This document shows positions 9,001 through 19,550 of a DNA stretch of 20,000 nucleotides, piece after piece. Below the pieces are notes generated by a model. That model searched no databases. It was given only the letters and a program-made list of their open reading frames with translations, and had not been told where the DNA came from. Every line of letters starts with the position of its first letter. Within the stretch, counting starts at the first letter, position 1. A program made the position numbers and the translations under genes. This DNA comes from Sphaeroforma sirkka (taxonomy: Eukaryota; Opisthokonta; Ichthyosporea; Ichthyophonida), in assembly GCA_001586965.3 (NCBI GenBank), contig LUCW03000576.1, positions 72,501-92,500 of the forward strand, read 5' to 3'.

Positions 9001-9100
9001 TTATGTGGGATTTGTGTTTTGGAGCTGTGTGCAAATTTAAATGATATTTATTTGAAATATTTAGTACTAATTTATACATATATAAATACGTTCTCTGCAC
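9001..9100 (-). promoter_or_regulatory. AT-rich upstream region of LOR copy A
   Basis: The minus strand has TATAAATTAG and TTTATATATG about 75-90 nt before the chosen ATG. These are TATA-like, but the whole stretch is AT-rich. The sequence is unrelated to the corresponding region of copy B. Confidence 0.25.
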
Positions 9101-9206
9101 CTGTCACTACTCTAATATAGTGTGGATGGACGAAAGGACCGCTCACGCTGTTGTAGCATTTCCGATTCTGACGCACGGATGGTCGGATGCACATCTCACT
9201 TTTTTT

Positions 9207-9428
9207 GTCTATTTGTTTTATTTTGTTCTCTTGCATGTTGTAAAGAAACAAAATAACAAATACCGTACATAAATAGTGCATATATACATTGTAAACAAAT
9301 AATAAATACATAATGTATTACATTCATATATATATATTTGTTTGTGTTTTGTTTTGGGGGGTTTTTTGCTTATTTTACAAGACAAATACACAAAAGACAA
9401 AAACAAAATACAAAACAAAACTGAACAA
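9207..9428. repeat. Two T/G-rich versus A/C-rich foldbacks
   Basis: The arm at 9210-9227 (TATTTGTTTTATTTTGTT) is nearly complementary to 9247-9262 (AACAAAATAACAAATA). A second imperfect pair is 9336-9355 with about 9401-9422. Both come from simple TTTTG/CAAAA sequence. No element was recognised in 9101-9609. Confidence 0.45.
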
Positions 9429-9617
9429 AAATCTTTGCGATCACGACTGTGACAGTGTGACTGTGAGTTTAGTCCCTTTAGAGTGTGACAGTTGACTACT
9501 TGACAATGATAGTGATCAGTGATCAGGTAATCAGGTTAAATGCTAAATAGACCGCTCTATGTACTTCATGAGTAGAGAGAGTGGCTACATGGTTTTTAGT
9601 ATTTATATACCTGTTTG

Positions 9618-9832
9618 CTGGGCTGGTAAAAAGACGCGACATTTGGCAAAAAAACATGTCAGATGTGTGTTGTGTCGGCACGACATTTTATCAGATATGT
9701 CGGTCGGCTTCGGGTGTCGGCGATAGACCTAGTGTTGTCCCAGACCCTACTGTCGCAACACCAAACGACACGTCAGACATGTCGCGACGACATTCCTCTT
9801 AGGGTGTCTGTTATTGTCGGATACCAACCCAG
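9618..9832. mobile_element. MITE-like element, 215 bp, with 8-bp target-site duplication
   Basis: The ends are CTGGGCTGGTA and TACCAACCCAG, an inverted pair matching at 10 of 11 bases. The flanks CCTGTTTG (9610-9617) and CCTGTTTG (9833-9840) are a perfect 8-bp direct repeat. The interior also folds back: ACATGTCAGATGTGT on the left mirrors ACATGTCTGACGTGT on the right, and GACATT and GACA motifs recur. There is no transposase frame, so it would depend on one encoded elsewhere. An 8-bp duplication is typical of the hAT superfamily, but the terminal bases do not prove that. The exact target duplication suggests a fairly recent insertion. Confidence 0.75.
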
Positions 9833-9840
9833 CCTGTTTG

Positions 9841-10480
9841 ACTTGATTCTGGAGGCTGGAGTCTGGACTCTGGAGTGAGTCTGGAACTTTTGATGCTGAT
9901 TGCTGGACTGTGACCGTCTAATCAGTGATCACTCTGACTGTCTGACCGTAATCTCAATCTGACATATCACACAGGTGAGTCAGTGACTCTTCAACTATTT
10001 TCTCCCGCGTGACATTATTTTAGCAGCCGCCTTGACATGACATATGTCTTTACTTTGGAACATGATATAATGGAAAGATAAAAAATACGTAAATACAACA
10101 ACATACACACAATACACTGACAAAGATTCGAGAGCTGTTCTGCTTTCTTGACCATTTCGTTTACTGCTACACTGGCAGTTTGGCACTGTGGCTAAAAGTA
10201 AATGTATAGTAGATAGTATAGGTACATACAAATAAATGATGTAGTGTCGAGGTTTGTCATCGTATCAGTCATCGACAATGAGTGCTTTCTGAACGTATAG
10301 CATTTATGAAGATATGTATCGAGATTGCATATTTATTGTCGAAAAGTTCGGAAAACATTAATGTCGCCACAAGTATACATTTATCTATAAAAATTTATAT
10401 AGCCTTTCGTATGTACATACATTCATATGCGTAGATATATTCATACATATATACAAATGAAAATCTAGTGAGTCCATTTA
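9841..10480. other. Unique intergenic sequence
   Basis: I see no gene. The first 150 bp are rich in CTGGA/CTGAC words (for example ATCAGTGATCACT near 9921) that echo GTGATCAGTGATCAGG near 9512 on the other side of the MITE. The element may therefore have landed inside an older degenerate repeat. The rest is AT-rich. Confidence 0.4.
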
Positions 10481-10600
10481 TATTATATATATATATAGAT
10501 TATATAGACTAAATAGAATATATATATATATATATATAAAATACATGTATATATATATAAATAAATATATATAATCATATATATACATATATAGAATATA

Positions 10601-10652
<52 letters not shown>

Positions 10653-10735
10653 AACGTATATACATATGTATGCATGTATATATATGTATATATACCAAAC
10701 TAAATGGAATATTTATATATATATATACATATTAT

Positions 10736-10783
<48 letters not shown>

Positions 10784-10907
10784 CCTATTTAGCCTATATA
10801 AACCATATATATATATATATATGCCATCCATATAGATGTGAGATATAAAAATATCGATATAGATTTATAGACCATATAGATATACAATTGTCTGTCAATA
10901 TACATAC

Positions 10908-10973
<66 letters not shown>

Positions 10974-12320
10974 AATGTTATGTGTAATATGTGTTATATT
11001 ATTAGTATATATATATATAAACATGTATATATATGTATCTATATATAATCCATATATCCATAAAATATATATATGTATGTATGTATGTGTGTGCATGTAT
11101 ATAATCATATTTTTTATATAGAAAACGTGCATGTATATACATATATATATTATTATGTACATATATAATCGCATATACATATATATAGTCAAAAATAATA
11201 ATATCCATACATATAGAAAACATATTATATATATATTTATATATATATCCATATATATATATATATACGCATCCACATCTCCATCCCTTGCATCATCTTT
11301 TATGTATATGTTTTATATTCGTCCATGCATCCATTAATATATGCATATATGCATGCAATCTGCATGTATATATGAACGTGTGGTTTATTCATTTATGTAT
11401 TTTATCATGAATCATATATCATACATAATCGTATTATTATTACATATATATATATATACATATTATTATATAATATATATTATATATATTATTATATTAT
11501 ACATCATTATATAATATATATACATATACATATACATATATTGCATATTATATTATATATATGCATACATATAACATGTATATGTATATATATTATTATT
11601 ATTATGTAATATACATATATACATATATTATTACATATATATACTATTACATGTATTATTACATATATTATTATTATTATACATACATACATACATGATG
11701 ATGCGTGTTGCATGTATATATTGATGACGACAACAACATATATATACATGAACATTATATACATCCATATATTATGTATTGCTAATGCATATGTAGCCGT
11801 GCATGCATGCATGCATTATTGTCATATATATTATTATTATTCATGCATTATTTGACATACATATAATATACCGGTTTTATGCATGTATGCAAAAACATAC
11901 ATATACTGTCATATCGGTAACATCGATAACGTAACGCATATATACATATATTATTATATATATGCCATTGCATACGTTTCATGCATATTACATATATATA
12001 TATACATTTTATGCACACATTATATTATACATATGTAATGCGTGGCAATCATTGTATATGGGCTCAACATGCACTATGCATTATTACATATATATATATA
12101 TATAAAAAAATGATATATACATATATACGCATACATTTACACACACACAATATGCACCTTACATACATATATATATATATATATATATAGAGATATATAT
12201 ATATATATATATATTTATATTCATATTTATATTATATACCTACATATTATATATATATATACATATATACATATATATATATATTTATATTCATATTTAT
12301 ATTATATATGTATGTATGTA
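10480..12320. repeat. TA-rich microsatellite domain of about 1.8 kb
   Basis: Nearly the whole stretch consists of (TA)n with ATAC, ATTATT and ATGC interruptions. It includes a (TG)n run at about 10927-10969 and a 28-bp segment repeated at 12211-12238 and 12281-12308. No gene is present: every open frame here encodes Tyr/Ile/His repeats. It separates the two LOR copies. Confidence 0.9.
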
Positions 12321-12548
12321 TATGCCACAGTAAGACAAGTAGATCACCGTCGATTATTCAATTGTTCGTTTCATAGCGACAAAATACATGTTCAAAAGTA
12401 CTGTAAGTACTTAAAAACTCGTCATAAAAAGAATTTTCATGAAGCAATACTTAACTGGCATAAAACTTAGCGGCCTCATAAACTTTCTAGTGGTTTGAGA
12501 ACAAGGCAGGCAGTGTCAGTGATTTCCAGTCATATCGGTAGGTCACTA

Positions 12549-12554
12549 TTTATT
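12549..12554 (-). promoter_or_regulatory. Poly(A) signal AATAAA of LOR copy B
   Basis: The minus strand reads AATAAA 36 nt after the stop of copy B. Copy A has no canonical hexamer at the matching place, where the downstream sequence has diverged. Confidence 0.5.
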
Positions 12555-12590
12555 ACAATAAAGCAAGATAGAAGTGTTGAACAATTCCGA

Positions 12591-13298
12591 CTAGTCCTCG
12601 GACATGCTCTCAAGAGCAACCACCACACAGAGTGCTAGACCTGTATCGACACCCTCAGAGATATCAATGTAGTAGTGTTCGGCGATGGGAGCAATGTAGG
12701 CCTTGTGCACCTTGATTATCTCACGGCCGTGTTCCGAGACGGTGAAGTTGTGCTCAAGAATGGATCCATGGATCTGCCAGTCGGTCTCTCCTCTGATCTT
12801 AACAACGAAATTCTCACGCACAATGCCGATAGCACGCTTTTTGATCTCTGCAACCTTGTCACCGTGGTGATCCTCAATAGCCATGGCATCGCGCACACGT
12901 GCCTTACGCTCTTGAATCTGATAAAGAGTATCTCTGCTTAAATTCTGCAACTGAAATGTCTCTCTGACGCGCATAACCTTGTTGTTGGCAATGTAAGCGG
13001 GCTTACCACGGCCACGTCTGCGAGACATTTTGTTGATATTGAAATCGTCACCAATGTTCAACAACAGCTTCTCTCGCATGCAATACGTTTGAGGTCCATC
13101 GTCGTCTCCATCAGAGTCTGAACCAGACCCCGAATTGCGACGGCCCTCACGTCTGCCACCGATAATAGCACCCGCAACAGCTGCCTTTGCCACTGGGCGG
13201 CGTCGACCCCCATCGTCAGATGATGATGACGAGCCAGAACCTGCACGACGGCGGCCGATGGCTGCCCCAGCTAGGAAGGCTCCTCCTCTTCTAGGCAT
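12591..13298 (-). CDS. LURP-one-related (LOR, tubby-like barrel) protein, copy B
   Basis: 235 residues, intronless. The architecture matches copy A: basic/serine-acidic tail to about residue 68, then the LOR barrel (72-235) with IGDDFNINK, EDHHGDKVAEIKK, DWQIHGSILEHNFTV, EHGREIIK and the closing helix LALCVVVALESM. It differs from copy A by one extra Gly (MPRRGGAFL) and 13 residues. By eye the coding DNA differs at 18 sites, 5 of them silent. The residues here look closer to the family pattern than those of copy A, so this is the likelier conserved copy. It has a good TATA box and poly(A) signal, unlike copy A. Function is unknown. Confidence 0.85.
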   Translation of the reverse strand: MPRRGGAFLAGAAIGRRRAGSGSSSSSDDGGRRRPVAKAAVAGAIIGGRREGRRNSGSGSDSDGDDDGPQTYCMREKLLLNIGDDFNINKMSRRRGRGKPAYIANNKVMRVRETFQLQNLSRDTLYQIQERKARVRDAMAIEDHHGDKVAEIKKRAIGIVRENFVVKIRGETDWQIHGSILEHNFTVSEHGREIIKVHKAYIAPIAEHYYIDISEGVDTGLALCVVVALESMSED

Positions 13299-13390
13299 AA
13301 TGAGTTAATATTATATATGTTGGGTAATGTGATCAATTTTCTTTTCAAGAGGTAGACAATATCTGATAAACACTGAAGTGTTAGCCTCGC

Positions 13391-13400
13391 TTTATATAAA
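13391..13400 (-). promoter_or_regulatory. TATA box upstream of LOR copy B
   Basis: The minus strand reads TTTATATAAA about 95 nt before the ATG, followed by GCGAGGC. It stands out because the adjacent sequence is not TA-repetitive. Confidence 0.5.
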
Positions 13401-13404
13401 AAGA

Positions 13405-14470
13405 TAAACACATTGAGAGGAGCAATATAATACTAAAAATGTTGAGTATCGCTGTATGCGGCTGGCGGTCTGGTGGAGGCTGACAGCCTGAGTGCCTGGC
13501 ACTGACAATGACTGGCAATCTTGCACTGGGCGCCGGGTGAGTAGTGAGCATGTTGGCACCGGCACTTTCATTTACCAACGCACCTTTTTTTTTTTTAATA
13601 GGTAAATAAATACTCCGGGAGTGGCATAATCTTTTTTTGGAAAGACATATTTGGTAATTTGTAGGAAAGATATATGTATACGCGAGTCCGAACTCCGATG
13701 GACCCTACGCGAGAGAATCCTCTACACTCTACAGTCTACAATTCTACACCCAAACCTCATATCGAAATGAATGATCCGTCGTTAAACGTTAAAACTTTAA
13801 CGTAAACATAATTACATACTTGCTTTTTTAAAAGCGCCCCGTTTTGAATTCCAGGTCGCATGTACAACCCAGATTTTTGTCCTGACGTCACATTCTGGTG
13901 TCGAATAACAACCCAAAATTTGAAAATCATAATATACAGGTCAAAATTAAAAAATATAACGAAAAATACGTTGCAACACTGTGATCAGAAGGGCCTACCT
14001 GTTGATTATATGACGGGTTCCGTAAACGTATATTTATTCGATTTATAAACGTTTAACTGGTATGAGGATAGGTCTAAATACACTACTAAATACTTCTGAC
14101 AGAATGACAATCTGTAAATGTTTTAAGAGTCTGTATTTTAGCCCATATTTGATACTCTTGTGATTTTGTGGTCAATGTTGGCTGTTCGTCTTCGACTTTC
14201 GATTCATTCGACTACTAGAGCCCGAGGCATCTGATGACTGATAAGCGATAAGCCTTTCTATTTTGTTCACACTCAATATTTAGTCAGTACTCAGTACATA
14301 TTCACTTCAGTAGACTCCAGTATTAAAAGAAAAACAGTAAATAATCCTCAGTAGAAAATATGTAAATACGTACTTTTGTTTGTTTGTTTGTTTGTTTAAT
14401 TACATGTATATATATTTTTATATTTATTCCAAAACAAATATGTATTTTATTTATTTCTTTTTGTAAATCA
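13405..14470. other. Intergenic region without a recognisable gene
   Basis: It contains a T13 run near 13585, a small foldback of GTTAAACG and AACTTTAACG words near 13780-13805, and a (TTTG)5 run near 14377-14396. The 62-codon plus-strand frame at 13860-14048 has no family resemblance. Confidence 0.45.
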
Positions 14471-14610
14471 TAATTCATAGCCCTCTAAATTATATTTTTT
14501 TTAAACAAAGTTTTCTAAATATAATATAGGATTTTTTTTAAACAAAAACAAACCCAACGGGAAAACGAACAAATGCATACATATTTATCAGAAAAACTCT
14601 CGAACGTAAT

Positions 14611-15040
14611 CAACGTATTTATTTACTACTGAGATGCACAGCACGATCTATAGAAATCTATATTAGTCCACACTGCACTCTACTATATATTCATTTGGCC
14701 ATATTATAAAATGCAGAAGAAAGTTGTGAAGACAAAGCGTCCGGATATTGAACAACATGTTCCCCCGAAGTCCCGAAGTCCCGAAGTTCCGAGGTTCCGA
14801 ACCCAAGAGGGCCAAGGCGCCGAAACAACGTATTTATTTACTACTGAGATGCACAGCACGATCTATAGAAATCTATATTAGTCCACACTGCACTCTACTA
14901 TATATTCATTTGGCCATATTATAAAATGCAGAAGAAAGTTGTGAAGACAAAGCGTCCGGATATTGAACAACATGTTCCCCCGAAGTCCCGAAGTCCCGAA
15001 GTTCCGAGGTTCCGAACCCAAGAGGGCCAAGGCGCCGAAA
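14611..15040. repeat. Exact 215-bp tandem duplication
   Basis: Copies 14611-14825 and 14826-15040 are identical by eye at every base. Each contains ATATATTCATTTGGCC, then TATAAAATGCAGAAG, then a short internal TCCCGAAG tandem. The lack of any difference means a very recent duplication or an assembly artefact. Confidence 0.9.
14711..14881 (+). other. Small open frame in the duplicated unit (56 residues), doubtful
   Basis: An ATG follows a TATAAA-like stretch and reads MQKKVVKTKRPDIEQHVPPK and on, Lys-rich then Pro/Arg-rich. In copy 1 it crosses the duplication junction and ends at 14881. In copy 2 (14926-15054) it gives 42 residues, with the stop inside the inverted repeat. No family was recognised. 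It might be the remnant 5' end of a transposon gene, but this is weak. Confidence 0.15.
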
Positions 15041-15063
15041 TAAAACAACTTTAGAGGGCTATG

Positions 15064-16194
15064 GTTTCAGAAGCAAGTTTTCTTCTTTTTTTTTTTTTGC
15101 GCAACCGACGCACCGTTCGCATTCGCACACTCCCCCTATCAGTAGCCTCAAACTAGGAGACTCCCTCACTCCCCCAGACGCCCAGACGCCAGACCTCATC
15201 TGGCCCATCAGCAACTCTTGACTCCAGTCTCAGAGTTTGTGCCAGAGTGTAAAGCTGTGGAGTCACTGGAGTGTGAACATGACTCAGAGTCTCAGAGTGT
15301 GGTACATTTACCGTTATTTGTTTCTTTATTATGTTTTTGTTGCCAAAATTGACTAAAATCAGGAATTCAGGTTTTGGTATATTTTTGTTTTGTTTTTGTC
15401 TTTTTTTTAAAGAAAACGAAACATACATTTTATTTTTACAAAAGGACTATTTATACGAGCTGATTCAGTTTTTACACTTTACTCATTATTGATTGCTATT
15501 GCTATCTGCTGCAGAGAAGAAAATTTGATTTTTAACCTTTACGATCCAATATCATAGCCTCCTAAAAATTGAACACCATATATGCATGTAAATATGTGAA
15601 TAAGTCTCGAAAGTAAGTGGATTGCATACGCGTATTTATTATACATACCACGTTTTCACTTTTCACGCTTACGAACAAAAAAAACACCCCAAAAAAAAAT
15701 AAAATACACAAAAATAAATATCCAACCGAGTCACCAACGTAAAAGAGTCATCGAAATACTGAAACAGGTTGCAGGCAATGCAGAGCCTCTATTTTTTATG
15801 ACTAAGAGCGTCATGCAGATTTGTTTTTTTTTTTTTTTTTTTGTTTTTGTTTTCTTAAATAAATTACAAAAATAGAGGGTTCAACTTGCACCTGATCTAA
15901 AATATGATATTATTTATGTAAATATATTTTGGAAAAAAAAGGTTTTTGTTTGTTTTATAAAATAAACCCCTAGATTTTTTTTGATTCTTTTTATCATACG
16001 ACATATTTCATGTCTGTTTACAATACTATGTATTCTTATGGAGTCTCTTAGTCTTAGGTGCAGTATCAGGAGTATATTTATCGCTAGAGTAGTGAGAGTA
16101 CTGACGTCAATGAGCAGTGAGGAACGAGGAATAAAGGATTGCGGCCCAGAATGGTTTTTCTCTGGAAAGCGATTTTAAGAAAGCGACCAGCCGA
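15064..16194. other. Intergenic region with homopolymer T/A runs
   Basis: No gene was recognised. Notable are T-rich runs near 15085, a T19 run at 15824-15842 followed by TTTTTG words, and CTCAGAGT/GACTCCAG words repeated at 15200-15300. The 91-codon minus frame at 15153-15428 is composed of these low-complexity words. Confidence 0.4.
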
Positions 16195-16277
16195 CCATTG
16201 GCCCAGTGGGCAGTGGGCAGTTCAGTTGGGCAGTGGGTACTGACGCTGCTGATCAACTGCCCCAGCCGCCCCAATGG
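16195..16277. repeat. GC-rich imperfect foldback
   Basis: CCATTGG at 16195-16201 pairs with CCAATGG at 16271-16277. Inside, GGGCAGTTCA pairs imperfectly with TCAACTGCCC. Between them CAGTGGG recurs several times. It stands out as a GC-rich island in AT-rich sequence. Role unknown. Confidence 0.4.
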
Positions 16278-18500
16278 CCCAGGCCCCCAGCAGAGCCCTC
16301 TCTAGACTCTTTTTTTTAAGTATGTAGTAGGGAGCGGCCCAGGCTCCAGATTCCCAAACTACGAGTATGTATTTATGTAGTGCCATCGGTGTTCGTCACC
16401 TCTCTACTAGTGTAGAGTTCTCTGCCATGACTGTACTCTATACTCCTATGACTGCTCTCTATACTCTATACTACCCTACTACTACTGGTACCCACTACCC
16501 TCCCTGTCGCCCACTTGGCCTACATATATACTTAGATACCCCTATTGGAATAGAATATATTCGTAGACTATTTTTTGAAAACTGTGTACATGTATGTGTA
16601 CACATATGTGTACGCGTGTATGTCTGTGGTCGGTGTCGGTGTCGGTGTCTGCTTTGTGTGTGTGTGTGTGGTTCAATTGTGTATTATGAATGTTTGTTGT
16701 TGTTGATCACCGTAGCGCAGGGCAGGGCATTTGGCCCTTGCTCTGTGTATACTTGAAGTCGAAATGAAGTGTATGCTCATGCGTATGCTGATGGACTACT
16801 TCTCAAAGCGTTTTACAGCAATTATGGGTTGAGAAATCAATTTCTATGCGTATGGGCAGTCAGTACTATAGATTTTCAACTATACAGTATGTATGCAAGA
16901 GTCATCTGATATCCTCATCTCTTATATCCACTGTTAAATAGAGCAAACGATTGCAGTCTGGCTCGTTCTTTCGTGTTATATCCTTACCCTGTATGTAGCA
17001 AACAATCGTCCTATTTCCGGTAGCAATTGATGTAGGGGTCCCATATAAACTATCCATCCACGGCTTTGCATACAAACGTTGAGGCCAGTGCCGCCTTTGT
17101 TGTGGTTCGATAGAGTGCACACCCGCGTGCAAATACATCTAAACTATTGAAATGTATGTAACGCGTATAGTACACGTACAGTATCCCGGCGCTCGCTTTG
17201 GTTTGCATCTTATATAATGTTTATTGACAACTCTCAATTCTAGGCCAAAACTCTCCATAGCACGAACTCAACACTCTGAGGTGCGGGTGTGTAATTTATG
17301 TCCACATGCTGGCAGGGCTTGTGAGGCGAAACATCGACCGAAAGTACGCCTACGCCAGCGGAGTGCATACTACGCTCATGGCAACCGCACATAGCAACCG
17401 ACTACGCACATGCCAACGGTCTGAGTATTACTATTCTCTCACCAGCAGTCGTAAGCCAGACCATTGTACCTCTCAAACAATCTCTCTCTGGTACACACAC
17501 GGTTGGGGCCTGCATCTCTGAAATAAAATTTCGATCCATCCTAAACTACACAGCCCTAGTCTGTACTCTGTATCCGTTCTCAGAATGTATAAATACATTT
17601 CCCATCGGTTACTGAGCCTAGCGCCATCCGCACCGTCAGAGGACGACAGTATGTGTGCTATGCATATACCCACCCTTTCTCACTAACACCCCTAACACCT
17701 CTTCCATTGGTCATGTAAGAACATGCAAGTGTGTGCCTGTAGCTAAACTCCTCACAGGGACGCTCGGGTAAACACACCCCGTGCCAGAGCTTAGATTTGT
17801 GAACCCCAGCTGTAGATCTCAGCGGTTGTGAGTACTATATCTCGTTCGTACTCGTACACTTATCCGTATCGTCGTCCATCGGGCGTGTTGACTGAATAAC
17901 AGAGTGCACACGTGTCTGGCTATAAGCTGTGGGAATGTCGGTCAGGATACATGAAATGCTAAGTGTATGTTGTCCTGTACTGTGTCTTTCTTTAACCTGC
18001 TGTGCCCGTCGACCTCCTCTAACGTTTTATCATTGTCAGTGTCCTCCACCCCCTTCTGGTGTCCCGAAAGGACTCTTCCTGGCCCTGTCCAGCGAAAGCG
18101 TTTCTAGTATATGCATGTTTACCGATACGAGACACTCGCACACGCACGATCTGTGTGCACGAGGCCACATCGGATACCAACCCGCTGCGGGGCTGTAACC
18201 TGGAGCGTGGATTAAAGTCTGTGCATTGGCATGAGTATTCTAATCAGCTGCTCGACTGATTTACATCTGTGCCCAGCTCCATGATCATACACTCTTCAAA
18301 GTATATCCGACAGAATATACCGTCAGTCACATATATCCGTCACAGACTCTTATGTACGTTCGCAGTGCAGCTAAAAACCGCACAACGGTGTGTATGCAGA
18401 GGGTACAGGATTTCAACTAAAGTAAAGCTAGCGTCTAACACTGCTCATGCCGTCCAGCGTCGTGCACACACTCTTGTGAACAGGAGTGCTGCTTTCGGCC
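16278..18500. other. 2.2 kb of higher-GC sequence without a recognisable gene
   Basis: Base composition is closer to the coding regions than to the AT-rich spacer, so undetected exons are possible. The best candidate is 18040-18198 on +. It follows CTAAC and a pyrimidine-rich TTGTCAG acceptor-like sequence, and reads SGVPKGLFLALSSESVSS and on to a TAA. No partner exons or family were recognised. A 78-codon minus frame at 16902-17138 is also unplaced. A (GTCGGT)n-like run lies near 16628 and a (TG)n run near 16655. Confidence 0.3.
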
Positions 18501-18614
18501 TCATGGTAGGTAGTGTACCTCACAGTAGCTAGTGTACCTTATGGTAGATAGTGTACCTCATGGTAGGTAGTGTACATCAGGGTAGGTAGTGTATCTCATG
18601 GTAGATAGTGTACC
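18501..18614. repeat. 19-bp minisatellite, about six units
   Basis: Units of the form ATGGTAGGTAGTGTACCTC repeat with substitutions (CACAGTAGCTAGTGTACC, AGGGTAGGTAGTGTATC). The period is essentially 19. Confidence 0.85.
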
Positions 18615-18829
18615 CTGGTACGCACGAGTCGTATAACTAACTCTCCCTGTTCCCATCTTACGTTGGTTTTGTGAGTGATGCCCGTGGTGGGTCTGAGTAT
18701 CCGTGAATGTGTGTACCCGTGGACGTTAGTATCTTCGCTGCCTCTTCCGGAAGAGCGCCATGACGCGGTCATCCGATGCCATCCCTTGTGGAATTACACC
18801 GGAGAGTGAATACATATGAGCATAACAAT

Positions 18830-19310
18830 AGAAACACCAGCACTGAGGGAATACAAATGAGAATGACAGTAGAGACACCAGTACTGACTACAGATGAGAA
18901 TGACAGTAGAAACACCAGCACTGAGTGAATACAGATTAGAATAAGAATAGAAACCCCGCACTGAGTGAATGTAGATGAGAATAACAATAGAAACACCAGC
19001 ACTGAGTGAATACAGATGGGAATAACAATAAAGACACCAGCACTGAGTGAATACAGATGAGAATAACAATGTGAACACCAGCACTGAGTGAACACAGATG
19101 AGAATAACAATGTAAACACCAGCACTTAGTGAATACAGATGAGAATAACAATGTAAACACCAGCACTTAGTGAATACAGATGAGAATAACAATGTAAACA
19201 CCAGCACTGAGTGAATACAGATGAGAATAACAATGTAAACACCAGCACTGAGTGAATACAGATGATAATAACAATGTAAACACCAGCACTGATGTAGATG
19301 AGAAGAACAA
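18830..19310. repeat. 41-bp minisatellite, about twelve units
   Basis: The unit is ACACCAGCACTGAGTGAATA followed by CAGATGAGAATAACAATGTAA. GCAC anchors fall at 18840, then (GTAC) 18881, 18918, 18958, 18999, 19040, 19081, 19122, 19163, 19204, 19245 and 19286. Most spacings are exactly 41; the left end is more diverged, with 37- and 40-bp units. Since 41 is not a multiple of three, the minus strand stays open in all three frames and yields several hydrophobic Ser/Val/Cys-rich shadow frames, which I do not call as genes. Confidence 0.95.
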
Positions 19311-19550
19311 TAGAAACACCAACACAGATTGGATACAGATATGATTAACAACGGAATACAAACAGGGTGTCGAGTACAAATGAGACCAAAAAGGGACCAT
19401 AGGAGAAAATCAATCTCAATCCCACATGCAAACATGATCTAAACCATCAGAGACTATCAATACCAAGTGAAGTCTGCCAGGCAATCATCATGACAAGATG
19501 GTCGATGATAACAAAGGGCATGCAATTCAGGCATAGCATCGACGATAATG

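Larger units (their letters stand above)
14476..15063. mobile_element. Possible small inverted-repeat element, 588 bp
   Basis: CATAGCCCTCTAAA at 14476-14489 is perfectly inverted at 15050-15063 (TTTAGAGGGCTATG), bracketing the 215-bp tandem duplication. A near match, CATAGCCTCCTAAA, lies at about 15553. I find no target-site duplication at either end, so mobility is an inference. A chance inverted 14-mer at this distance is unlikely but possible. Confidence 0.4.

Noticed and set aside
10794-11276. 160-codon minus-strand frame in the TA-rich domain
   Set aside because: Tyr/Ile/His-only composition that simply translates TA and TG microsatellites.
15824-15842. T19 run as the poly(A) tail of a minus-strand retroposon
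   Set aside because: No target duplication or recognisable body on the expected side; more likely homopolymer drift in T-rich DNA.
17185-17260. GCTCGCTTTGGTTTGCAT, resembling the 5' end of U6 snRNA
   Set aside because: The essential downstream ACAGAGA-type core and the 3' part are absent.
18794-19435. 213-codon minus-strand hydrophobic open frame
   Set aside because: It is produced by the 41-bp minisatellite, overlaps other open frames in the remaining phases, and has no domain or signal beyond repeat composition.
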